From an uncultured Blautia sp. (GTDB taxonomy: Bacteria; Bacillota; Clostridia; Lachnospirales; Lachnospiraceae): 64,000 bases of DNA. Every line of letters starts with the position of its first letter. Position 1 is the first letter of the stretch. The DNA lies in the NCBI GenBank assembly GCA_934424575.1, contig CAKRXU010000010.1, forward strand, positions 1-64,000, in the 5' to 3' direction. Under the pieces are notes generated by a model that ran no database searches, was not told the origin of the DNA, and saw nothing but the letters and a program-made list of their open reading frames with translations. Below, piece by piece: positions 40,550-48,068 of this stretch. A program made the position numbers and the translations under genes.

Positions 40550-42085
40550 CTACGCTCTGCGGCGGCGTTTCAGCACAAGATGTATTCCAAAGACTTCCTC
40601 AAAGAACGCTACTTTGTCCTTGAGAAGTCCAAGTTCCAGAGAAATGTCACGGCTGGAGTCGATCATAAGCTGCAGTTCTCTGTCTTTGAGCACAGCCTTG
40701 AGCCCCTGCACTTTCTGATAATGGCTGCGGTCCATGGCGTTTGCAAGCCGAAGGATCGCAGTCAGTTTCGCTACCAGAAGATAACGTTCCTTGTCAAGTC
40801 CCGGACCGTCATCATAATTTCCATAGTAGACGAATTCTGTCGTATTATAGCGGACCGCACTGGCAATGACTCTTCTCTCTTCTGTCGAAAGTCCGATGAT
40901 CTCTGTCGCCATGATGATACGGTAAGAACACTCTGCCACATCGCCCATGCTGATGTATTTACCACAGTCATGAAGCTGTACCGCAATCTGGAGAAGGAGA
41001 CGTTCTCTGGCTCCCATGCCGTGGACTTTCTTCATACTGTCAAAGATCGTCAGTGCGATATCTGTAGTGCCCTGGATATGGTTTTTGCCGCTGGAATAGC
41101 GCTTGGCAATATTTCTGGAGGCAACCAGGATATCGTTCTCGAAATTGTGTGCGCTCTTGATGAATTTCTTCTTTTCACCATAGTCATAGGCAATTCCATC
41201 AAGAAGAGAAACCCCCGGAACCCAGACAGCCTCTGCCTGGAAAATATCGAGGAAGTTTTTGCAGATGACCATCGTCGGAACGATCAAGGACGCATACTCC
41301 AGGTCGATCCCCATCTCATCTGCCAGTGCCTGCTCTGTCTTGTATACCGTTTCCTCATAATGCTTTCCGAACTCTTCCATTGTGAGGATATGTTCTCCGA
41401 TATGCTCCTGAAAGATCGTATCTGCAAGAAAATCCCCCATCAGGATCACATTTTTGATTTCCCGGTCTTTCAGATACAGCCGCTGAAAAGCGGTCAGGTC
41501 ATTTCGGATAAATTCCAGGATCAACTGGTCATAATGCGTCGTAGTCTTCTCAAGTTCTTTGAGACGTTCACGGATACGCAGACTTCCCATCTTGAGGCTC
41601 TGTGTCATCACAAGTGCATCCTTGTCAAAAAGTGACACCTGCAGCCCGCCGCCTCCGACATCCAGGATCGCCGTTCCCTTCTGGATCATCTTTTTGAAGC
41701 TTGCTTCCTTTGCCGCAATGGATTTGTAACCCAGAAAATGCTGTTCTGCGTTGCTGAGGATCTCCACATGAATCCCTGTGCGGCGATAGATCTGTTCCTG
41801 AATGATCAGCGGATTTACCATCTCACGGAATGCACTGGTCGCACAGGCACGATAATCGGAAACTCCGAATTCTTTCATCATCTTGTCAAAATCCCGCAGG
41901 ATCCCGCAGATTGCATCTACGACCTCAGGTTCCAGTCTTCCCGATGAATAAGCTCCTTTTCCGATTTCCAGACGGTATCTTACATCGCTCAGCTGACGGA
42001 ATCCGATCTTTCTGGAAAACTCAAAGATCTTCATGCTGACTTCATAAGAACCGATATCGATCGCTGCAAATGTTGTAATTGCCAT
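40550..42085 (-). CDS. ppx: Exopolyphosphatase / Ppx-GppA phosphatase with HD-like C-terminal domain
   Basis: 511 residues. ASKHA-fold signatures are FAAIDIGSYEVSMKIFEFS at the start and TAILDVGGGGLQVSLFDKD near 135. The C-terminal part (about 315-511) has an HD-like helical domain with LLQIAVQLHDCGKYISMGD. Such enzymes remove phosphate from polyphosphate or pppGpp. In most Ppx the ATP-binding loop reads DIGGGS; here it is DVGGGG, a mild change. It precedes ppk directly. Confidence 0.9.
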   Translation of the reverse strand: MAITTFAAIDIGSYEVSMKIFEFSRKIGFRQLSDVRYRLEIGKGAYSSGRLEPEVVDAICGILRDFDKMMKEFGVSDYRACATSAFREMVNPLIIQEQIYRRTGIHVEILSNAEQHFLGYKSIAAKEASFKKMIQKGTAILDVGGGGLQVSLFDKDALVMTQSLKMGSLRIRERLKELEKTTTHYDQLILEFIRNDLTAFQRLYLKDREIKNVILMGDFLADTIFQEHIGEHILTMEEFGKHYEETVYKTEQALADEMGIDLEYASLIVPTMVICKNFLDIFQAEAVWVPGVSLLDGIAYDYGEKKKFIKSAHNFENDILVASRNIAKRYSSGKNHIQGTTDIALTIFDSMKKVHGMGARERLLLQIAVQLHDCGKYISMGDVAECSYRIIMATEIIGLSTEERRVIASAVRYNTTEFVYYGNYDDGPGLDKERYLLVAKLTAILRLANAMDRSHYQKVQGLKAVLKDRELQLMIDSSRDISLELGLLKDKVAFFEEVFGIHLVLKRRRRA

Positions 42086-42111
42086 ATCCCATACCCCTTC
42101 CTGCTTATCTA

Positions 42112-43419
42112 TTAGTTTTCCTCTTTTCCGAGAAGGTGATCAATAAACTGCTGTGCAGTTCTTCCGGTAAGTCCTCCATGGGAGATTTCCCATTTACCAG
42201 CTTCCGCAAGGAGCTGATCTTCCGGCATCTGAATGCCATGACGGGCTGCCAGTGTCTTGACGATCGTGTGGAATTCCTTACGGTCCGGTGCACCAAAGTA
42301 GATGCGGACACCAAAACGATATACCAGAGAAAGTTTCTCCTGTACGGTATCAGAGGAGTGGATATCGTCATTATCTCCAACTTCCAGTTTGTCCCCTGCT
42401 CTTTCACGGACAAGGTGACGGCGGTTGCTGGTCGCATAGATCAGAATGTTGTCCGGTTTACGCTCCAGACCACCTTCGATCACAGCTTTCAGATATTTGT
42501 ATTCAATTTCAAATTCTTCAAAGGAAAGGTCATCCATATAGATGATAAACTTGTAATTACGGTCCTTGATCTGGGCAATAATCTCGTTCAGATCCTGGAA
42601 CTGATGCTTGTAAGCTTCAATGATACGAAGTCCCTCATCATAATACTGATTCAGGATTCCCTTGATGCTGGAAGATTTACCTGTACCTGCATCACCGAAC
42701 AACAGACAGTTATTTGCTTTTCTGCCTCGTACAAATGCCTCTGTATTCTCGATCAGTTTCTGTTTCGGGATCTCATATCCTACCAGGTCATCCAGGCGTA
42801 CATGTGCGATCCTTGTGATCGGAACGATCTGTGCTTTTCCATTCTCGTCTTTCTCGATACGGAAAGCCTTGTGAAGTCCCAGCTTGCCTACACCAAAATC
42901 CTTATAGAACTGGACCATGTCTTCCATGAATTCCTTTGTATCCTTGGCTGCTGCCAGTGTGCGGCTCATCTCGCAGATGCGGTCGCGGATACGTTTGTTG
43001 AACATCTTTCCACTGTCCTTCGGTGCCTGATAGTCGCAGAGGATACCGCAGCAGGAAGTATGGAATACTTTGTCCAGAAGATTCAGGTCAAAATCATACA
43101 GTTCCTTGAAGATTGCAAAATCATGGAGTGCCAGCTCATTGATGCTTCCGTCGATATGTCCACGGATCTCGCTCGCGGTGCTGAATGCATTCTCGTTGTT
43201 CACAAGAAGCAGGGTCAGATAATTGTGCCACAGGTTTCCTGCAAATCCATAGGAACCTGCTGTCTCGATCAGACCGTTGACACATTCATAGAAATCTTCT
43301 TCCATTTCTTTTGCGTTTACGGCTGACTTCTCACAGGCATCCATAAGTGCTGTCATCTTGTCAAGGATCTCTCCATGTTCAAATCCTCTGTATAATACGC
43401 ATTCTTTTACTCTGGTCAT
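42112..43419 (-). CDS. DUF815-family AAA+ ATPase
   Basis: 435 residues. An N-terminal helical region (1-200) is followed by a P-loop, LLFGDAGTGKSSSIKG, a Walker B-like FIIYMDDLSFEEFE and the sensor-like ILIYATSNRRHLVRE. DUF815 proteins are AAA+ ATPases of undefined role, with a predicted DnaA/IstB-like core. AGGAGG precedes the ATG. It lies between pheA and ppx in a five-gene operon, a neighbourhood that gives no clear clue to function. Confidence 0.88.
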   Translation of the reverse strand: MTRVKECVLYRGFEHGEILDKMTALMDACEKSAVNAKEMEEDFYECVNGLIETAGSYGFAGNLWHNYLTLLLVNNENAFSTASEIRGHIDGSINELALHDFAIFKELYDFDLNLLDKVFHTSCCGILCDYQAPKDSGKMFNKRIRDRICEMSRTLAAAKDTKEFMEDMVQFYKDFGVGKLGLHKAFRIEKDENGKAQIVPITRIAHVRLDDLVGYEIPKQKLIENTEAFVRGRKANNCLLFGDAGTGKSSSIKGILNQYYDEGLRIIEAYKHQFQDLNEIIAQIKDRNYKFIIYMDDLSFEEFEIEYKYLKAVIEGGLERKPDNILIYATSNRRHLVRERAGDKLEVGDNDDIHSSDTVQEKLSLVYRFGVRIYFGAPDRKEFHTIVKTLAARHGIQMPEDQLLAEAGKWEISHGGLTGRTAQQFIDHLLGKEEN

Positions 43420-43421
43420 TT

Positions 43422-44570
43422 TTATATTTCCTCCTGCTGTCCGTAATTTCCAAGTACACGTACCCCGATCGCCTCTGCTTCAAGACCTCGAAGTGCATTT
43501 TTGACCGCCGGATCTTCCAGGTTTCCTTCGAAATCTACAAAGAAACGGTATTTCCAGTTCTGTCCCGGGATCGGTCTGGACTCGATCTTGGTCATGCTCA
43601 GACTGTTGTAGATAAAATGTGACAGCATGTGATACAGAGTACCGCTTGCATGCGGCAGTTCGAAGCATACGCTGATCTTTCCTGCATTTTTCTCATAGAT
43701 CGGTTTGCTGCTGACAATGATGAAACGTGTCACATTCTGGTCATTGTGGCAGATGTTTTCGGCAAGGATGGAAAGTCCGTAGAGCTCACCTGCTGCACGG
43801 CTTGCGATCGCTGCCTGATTTCTCTTCTGTTCTTCCTTGATCCTCTTGGCTGAAGCTGCTGTGTTCTCTGCCTTGACGGTTTTCCATGACGGATGTTCTT
43901 CGAGATAATGTTTACACTGTGCAAGTGCCTGCGGATGGGAATAGACGGTGTCGATCTCGTCCACGGTCACGCCCGGAAGTCCCAGAAGCACATGCTGTAC
44001 GCGGACACCCTGCTCCCCGACGATATAGAGCTGATATTCTGTCAGAAGATCATAAATATCTGTCACGATCCCCTCTGTGGAATTCTCGATCGGAAGGACT
44101 GCATAATCAGCCTTGCCAAAAGCAACCTCCTCCATCGCTGCACGGAAGGTCTTGACATGGTAGCTGTTGATCTCCTCCGGGAAATATGCTCTCATGGCCG
44201 CATAGCTGTATGCACCCTCAACTCCCTGAAAAACAACGTTTACATCTTTGAGCGGAAGTTCGTCGACCATCTTGTAGTTTCGCTCTGTTCCGACACCATT
44301 CTTGGTCAGAAGCTGGTACTGGCGTTTGCGGCTGATCGCCATGATCTGCTGAAAAAGCTCCTGCGCACCAAGGCTGTTGAAGCTTCCATGTGCCTGATTC
44401 TTGAGAACATCCAGTTTGTCCTGTTCTCTCTTCGGGTCAAGTACCTGCTTTCCTGTGTGTATCTTGTATTCTGCAACATCCTCGCAGACTTTCATTCGTT
44501 TTTCAAATAACCGTAAGATCTCTTTGTCGATGACATCGATCTCCTTGCGGCATTCCTGTAAATCTATCAT
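43422..44570 (-). CDS. pheA: Bifunctional chorismate mutase / prephenate dehydratase
   Basis: 382 residues. N-terminal AroQ-type chorismate mutase (1-90; ECRKEIDVIDKEILRLFEKR). Prephenate dehydratase follows with GVEGAYSYAAMRAYFPEE, VLPIENSTEGIVTDIYDLL and the TRF catalytic motif in NVTRFIIVSSKP. The C-terminal ACT domain has the ESRPIPG phenylalanine-binding motif, so feedback inhibition is likely. It converts chorismate to phenylpyruvate for phenylalanine synthesis. Its ATG overlaps the stop of folC by 4 bp. No T-box or attenuator precedes it. Confidence 0.96.
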   Translation of the reverse strand: MIDLQECRKEIDVIDKEILRLFEKRMKVCEDVAEYKIHTGKQVLDPKREQDKLDVLKNQAHGSFNSLGAQELFQQIMAISRKRQYQLLTKNGVGTERNYKMVDELPLKDVNVVFQGVEGAYSYAAMRAYFPEEINSYHVKTFRAAMEEVAFGKADYAVLPIENSTEGIVTDIYDLLTEYQLYIVGEQGVRVQHVLLGLPGVTVDEIDTVYSHPQALAQCKHYLEEHPSWKTVKAENTAASAKRIKEEQKRNQAAIASRAAGELYGLSILAENICHNDQNVTRFIIVSSKPIYEKNAGKISVCFELPHASGTLYHMLSHFIYNSLSMTKIESRPIPGQNWKYRFFVDFEGNLEDPAVKNALRGLEAEAIGVRVLGNYGQQEEI

Positions 44571-45892
44571 TCGTTATTCCCTTCCGATGCCGGTGATTCG
44601 GACACCTCTTTTCTTGTATTTACGATCCGGGTGATGTCCCCGATAAAGGACAGTGACCCAAAGGACAGGATCACATCGTCCTTCCCTGCCATCTCAAACA
44701 ACTCCTCGACCGCTTTTGCGATATTTTTCTCCGCATGGACATGTGGGTTACATGGACGGATCGCTTCGGCAAGTTCCTCTGCCGGGAGGGCCCTCGGGTT
44801 GTCCGGTGTCTCGATCGCAATGATCTGTTCTGCATAAGGGCAGAGTTTCCGGATAATATATGGATAATCCTTATCCCGGAAAACACCCATGACAAAAAAC
44901 ATCCGGCGGTCTTTGAAATATTTCCGTACAGAATCCTCAAGCATATCTGCCGCAGCCGGATTGTGCGCTCCGTCCACGATAAACAACGGATCTCTGTGGA
45001 TGATCGTCAGTCTCCCGTTCCAGTGGGTTGCCTTAAGACTTTCCTTGCGCTGCTCTGTCGTGGTATGATAGCCTCTCTCATCCAGGATGCGTAAGGCTTC
45101 CAGTGCAAGGACTGCATTCTCCGTCTGGTAGGAACCGGCGAGAGAAAGTGTGTATTCCTCACCTTTGTAGCAGAAACGCTGTCCAGTAAAATCTGCTTCC
45201 AGCACTTCTGCCTGGGAAATATCTGCCGCACAGAGATCTGCTCCTGCCTCACGGCTTACGTTCTCTATAACTTCCAGTGCCTCCGGCTCCTGTCCGATCG
45301 TCACCACACTACAGCCTGGTTTGATAATGCCAGCTTTTTTCTCCGCGATCTCTGCGATCGTATTGCCGAGGAAGGACTGGTGATCCATACTGATCGGTAC
45401 GAGAACAGCAAGTTCTGTCGTGCGGATCAGGTTTGTCGCATCGGTGATGCCGCCCATGCCGACTTCCAGGATGACTGGATCACATTTTTCTTCTGTAAAA
45501 AATAAAAATGCCACCGCCGTTTCGATTTCAAATGGGGTGGGATGCGCGAGACCTTCTGCGGTCATTTCTTCGATCACTGCAGCAACCCTGGTTGTATGTT
45601 TTGCAAACTGCTCTCTGCTGATCGGTGTTCCCTCCACCTCGATCTTTTCTCGGTAAGAATATACGGATGGGGAAATATACCGTCCAACGTGATATCCGGC
45701 ATTGGTCAGTGTCGTATATAAATACGCGATCACGGATCCCTTGCCGTTGGTTCCTGCTACATGAACATATTTAAGCTGATCCTGGGGATTGCCAAGACGC
45801 TTCATGATTTCCTTTATATTGGTAAGATCCAGGGCACCGCCCGCGTACTGCTCTGCGTCTCTGATGTATGCCCTGCTTTGCTGATAATCCAT
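44567..45892 (-). CDS. folC: Folylpolyglutamate synthase / dihydrofolate synthase family
   Basis: 441 residues. Mur-ligase-like motifs: the P-loop VAGTNGKGSVIAYLYT near 47, ILEVGMGGITDATNLI near 142, and the C-terminal DGAHNPAAADML. It adds glutamate to folates and, in bifunctional forms, to dihydropteroate. The last about 15 residues form a polar tail. It is the first gene of the folC-pheA-DUF815-ppx-ppk operon; a structured repeat copy lies just upstream of its start. Confidence 0.94.
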   Translation of the reverse strand: MDYQQSRAYIRDAEQYAGGALDLTNIKEIMKRLGNPQDQLKYVHVAGTNGKGSVIAYLYTTLTNAGYHVGRYISPSVYSYREKIEVEGTPISREQFAKHTTRVAAVIEEMTAEGLAHPTPFEIETAVAFLFFTEEKCDPVILEVGMGGITDATNLIRTTELAVLVPISMDHQSFLGNTIAEIAEKKAGIIKPGCSVVTIGQEPEALEVIENVSREAGADLCAADISQAEVLEADFTGQRFCYKGEEYTLSLAGSYQTENAVLALEALRILDERGYHTTTEQRKESLKATHWNGRLTIIHRDPLFIVDGAHNPAAADMLEDSVRKYFKDRRMFFVMGVFRDKDYPYIIRKLCPYAEQIIAIETPDNPRALPAEELAEAIRPCNPHVHAEKNIAKAVEELFEMAGKDDVILSFGSLSFIGDITRIVNTRKEVSESPASEGNNE

Positions 45893-45922
45893 GTTGTATG
45901 CTCCTGTTTCTTAGTGTTATTT

Positions 45923-46067
45923 ATAACTATTCAGTAGGTAGTATCCCGCGAGGTGTTTTGGCATGTTTTTTGCCAAAATCCCGAGACATACAAGGCAAAA
46001 TGCCATCACCGAAGGTGATCTGGACTGCATTTTGACTCGTAACTGTGAGGGTACTGAACAGTTACTG
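45923..46067 (-). repeat. 144-bp structured intergenic repeat, copy 3 (inverted)
   Basis: Read on the minus strand it matches copies 1 and 2: GTAACTGTTCAG end, CAAAATGC/GCATTTTG with TCACC-TTC-GGTGA, TGTCTCGGGA, TTTTGGCA/TGCCAAAA, CACCTCGCGGGATA and a CTGAATAGTTA end. It lies between the divergent folC and 46182 genes. The rest of the 45893-46181 gap shows no other feature apart from a ribosome binding site. Confidence 0.88.
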
Positions 46068-46181
46068 TTATTTGTATAAATATAACATCTGTGTATCTTT
46101 TTTTCAAGACCAGCCATACTAATTAACGCATCGTTAATATTGGTTTTTATCAAATCTTTTTTTACTTCAGGAGGAACCGCT

Positions 46182-46577
46182 ATGAACCAGAATCTGACAA
46201 ACTTTTTTCTCTGCGGCTCGATCGGATGGTGCATGGAGGTTTTCTGGACCGGGCTTCACTCACTTATGGCAGGGCAGTTGAATATGACCGGCAAAAGTTC
46301 TCTTCTCATGTTCCCGATCTATGGCTGTGCCGCCATCATCGCTCCCTTGTATGCACGAATCTCCTCTTATTCCTTTATTTACCGCGGATTTCTCTATATG
46401 CTGGGATTTTATATAGTTGAATTCATAAGCGGCAGTTTTCTCAAAGAAATCGGCATCTGTCCCTGGGATTACTCTGCTGCACGTTTTCAGTACAGAGGCA
46501 TCATCCGGCTGGACTATGCGCCTCTCTGGTTTGCCGCAGGATTAATTTTTGAAAAAATACTTACGAAATCTGCTTGA
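46182..46577 (+). CDS. Small membrane protein, putative ABC transporter permease (CmpB-like) family
   Basis: 131 residues from the ATG at 46182, 7 nt after AGGAGG; the frame is open to 46140 but without a signal. Four hydrophobic segments are seen, with NFFLCGSIGWCMEVFWTGLHS at the start and the Gly/Trp-rich CPWDYSAARFQYRGIIRLDY near the end, typical of the 'putative ABC-transporter type IV' (CmpB-like) family. The transport role in that family name is unproven. No ATPase gene lies nearby. It is followed by pyrB, which has its own promoter. Confidence 0.8.
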   Translation: MNQNLTNFFLCGSIGWCMEVFWTGLHSLMAGQLNMTGKSSLLMFPIYGCAAIIAPLYARISSYSFIYRGFLYMLGFYIVEFISGSFLKEIGICPWDYSAARFQYRGIIRLDYAPLWFAAGLIFEKILTKSA

Positions 46578-46602
46578 AAAATCGATTCTTCTAGTATATG
46601 AT
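46574..46602 (+). promoter_or_regulatory. Promoter of pyrBI
   Basis: TTGAAA (46574-46579), 17-bp spacer, TATGAT (46597-46602). The -35 overlaps the stop codon of the preceding gene. The leader is about 45 nt and has no PyrR-type or attenuator hairpin. Confidence 0.75.
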
Positions 46603-46654
46603 TGTGCAAGAGAGAATTTTAGCGAATTTTCCACATCAATAAGGGAGGTTTCTT

Positions 46655-47575
46655 ATGAGACATTTAATGAGCCCGCTGGATCTTTCCAAAGAAGAACTCG
46701 ACGATCTTCTGGATCTTGCCAGCGACATTGAAAAAAATCCATCAAAGTACGCGCACGTCTGCGATGATAAGCGACTTGCCACCTGTTTTTATGAACCAAG
46801 TACACGTACACGTTTAAGTTTTGAAGCAGCCATGATGAATCTTGGCGGCAAAGTTTTAGGTTTCTCTTCTGCCGGTTCCAGTTCCGCTGCCAAAGGTGAA
46901 AGTGTCGCCGATACGATTCGTGTCGTTTCCTGTTATGCAGATATCTGTGCTATGCGTCATCCAAAGGAAGGTGCTCCGCTCGTAGCTTCTATGGCTTCTT
47001 CTATTCCTGTTATCAACGCCGGTGACGGTGGTCATCAGCATCCTACTCAGACACTCACTGATCTTCTTACTATCCGTTCCCTCAAAGGAAGACTTGACAA
47101 TCTTACCATTGGTCTCTGTGGTGACCTGAAATTCGGACGTACCGTTCATTCTCTGATCGAGGCACTGGTACTTCGCTATTCCAATGTAAAATTTGTCCTG
47201 ATCTCACCGGAAGAACTTCGTGTACCAAGTTACATCCGTGAAGATGTCCTTGAGAAAAACAATGTAGAATTCGAAGAAGTAGAACGTCTGGAAGATGCAC
47301 TTCCAAAACTTGACATTCTCTACATGACACGTGTACAGAAAGAGCGTTTCTTCAACGAAGAAGACTATGTACGTATGAAAGACTTCTACATCCTCGACAA
47401 ACAGAAAATGGAACTGGCTCCGAAGGACATGTATATCCTCCATCCGCTTCCGCGTGTAAATGAGATTGCAGTTGAGGTAGATGATGATCCTCGTGCCGCA
47501 TACTTCAAGCAGGCACAGTATGGTGTCTATGTCCGTATGGCACTGATTCTTACATTACTGGAGGTGGAAGTATAA
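46655..47575 (+). CDS. pyrB: Aspartate carbamoyltransferase, catalytic chain
   Basis: 306 residues. Carbamoyl-phosphate-binding FYEPSTRTRLSFEAAM, then CAMRHPKEGAP, HPTQTLTDLLTI and the aspartate loop HPLPRVNEIAVEVDDDPRA are all present. It carries out the committed step of pyrimidine synthesis. The start follows GGGAGG with 8-nt spacing. It directly abuts pyrI, and the two form the allosteric holoenzyme as in enterobacteria and many Clostridia. Confidence 0.97.
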   Translation: MRHLMSPLDLSKEELDDLLDLASDIEKNPSKYAHVCDDKRLATCFYEPSTRTRLSFEAAMMNLGGKVLGFSSAGSSSAAKGESVADTIRVVSCYADICAMRHPKEGAPLVASMASSIPVINAGDGGHQHPTQTLTDLLTIRSLKGRLDNLTIGLCGDLKFGRTVHSLIEALVLRYSNVKFVLISPEELRVPSYIREDVLEKNNVEFEEVERLEDALPKLDILYMTRVQKERFFNEEDYVRMKDFYILDKQKMELAPKDMYILHPLPRVNEIAVEVDDDPRAAYFKQAQYGVYVRMALILTLLEVEV

Positions 47576-48012
47576 TGTTAAACGTTGGAGCACTTCACGA
47601 AGGTTTCGTACTCGACCATATCAAAGCCGGCAAAGCCATGACGATCTATCACGATCTGAAGCTTGACAAGCTTGACTGTACCGTTGCCATCATCAAAAAC
47701 GCAAAGAGCAACAAAATGGGGGTCAAAGACATCATCAAAGTAGAATGCCCGATTGAAAACCTTGATCTGGATATTCTCGGATTCATCGATCACAACATCA
47801 CCGTCAACATCATCAAAGACGAGAAGATCGTTGAAAAAAGAGTCCTGAAACTTCCAAAACAGATCACAAACGTCATCAAATGCAAAAACCCACGCTGCAT
47901 CACTTCCATCGAGCAGGGTCTTGACCAGGTATTTATCCTCGCCGACCCGGAGAAAGAAGTTTACAGATGTAAATATTGTGAAGAAAAATACAGAGGAATG
48001 AGAAATAAATAA
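47575..48012 (+). CDS. pyrI: Aspartate carbamoyltransferase, regulatory chain
   Basis: 145 residues. The N-terminal allosteric domain (VGALHEGFVLDHIKAGKAM, then SNKMGVKDIIKVE) is followed by the zinc domain with CKNPRCI and YRCKYCEEK, the four Cys that hold the metal and bind PyrB. It gives feedback control by nucleotides. The ATG overlaps the last base of pyrB's stop region, so the two are translated together. Confidence 0.96.
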   Translation: MLNVGALHEGFVLDHIKAGKAMTIYHDLKLDKLDCTVAIIKNAKSNKMGVKDIIKVECPIENLDLDILGFIDHNITVNIIKDEKIVEKRVLKLPKQITNVIKCKNPRCITSIEQGLDQVFILADPEKEVYRCKYCEEKYRGMRNK

Positions 48013-48022
48013 TTCTTCTTTT

Positions 48023-48067
48023 AAAAGATCAGAGGAGGTGCCAGCAGCATCTCCTCTGATCTTTTTA
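48023..48067. terminator. Terminator of pyrBI (bidirectional)
   Basis: A perfect 15-bp stem, AAAAGATCAGAGGAG with CTCCTCTGATCTTTT, has a 13-nt loop, with T-runs on both strands. It also lies behind the convergent 1430-residue gene. Confidence 0.93.
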
Positions 48068-48068
48068 T

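Noticed and set aside
44571..44600. T-box or attenuator ahead of pheA
   Set aside because: pheA overlaps folC by 4 bp, leaving no leader in which a riboregulator could sit.
45917..46234. A 105-codon minus-strand frame upstream of folC
   Set aside because: It reads across repeat copy 3, and the same translated stretch (SPSV-AFC-CLGILA) appears in repeat copy 1, so it reflects the repeat rather than a protein.
46578..46654. PyrR-type attenuator ahead of pyrB
   Set aside because: The leader is only about 45 nt and shows no terminator/antiterminator pair; only a plain promoter is supported.
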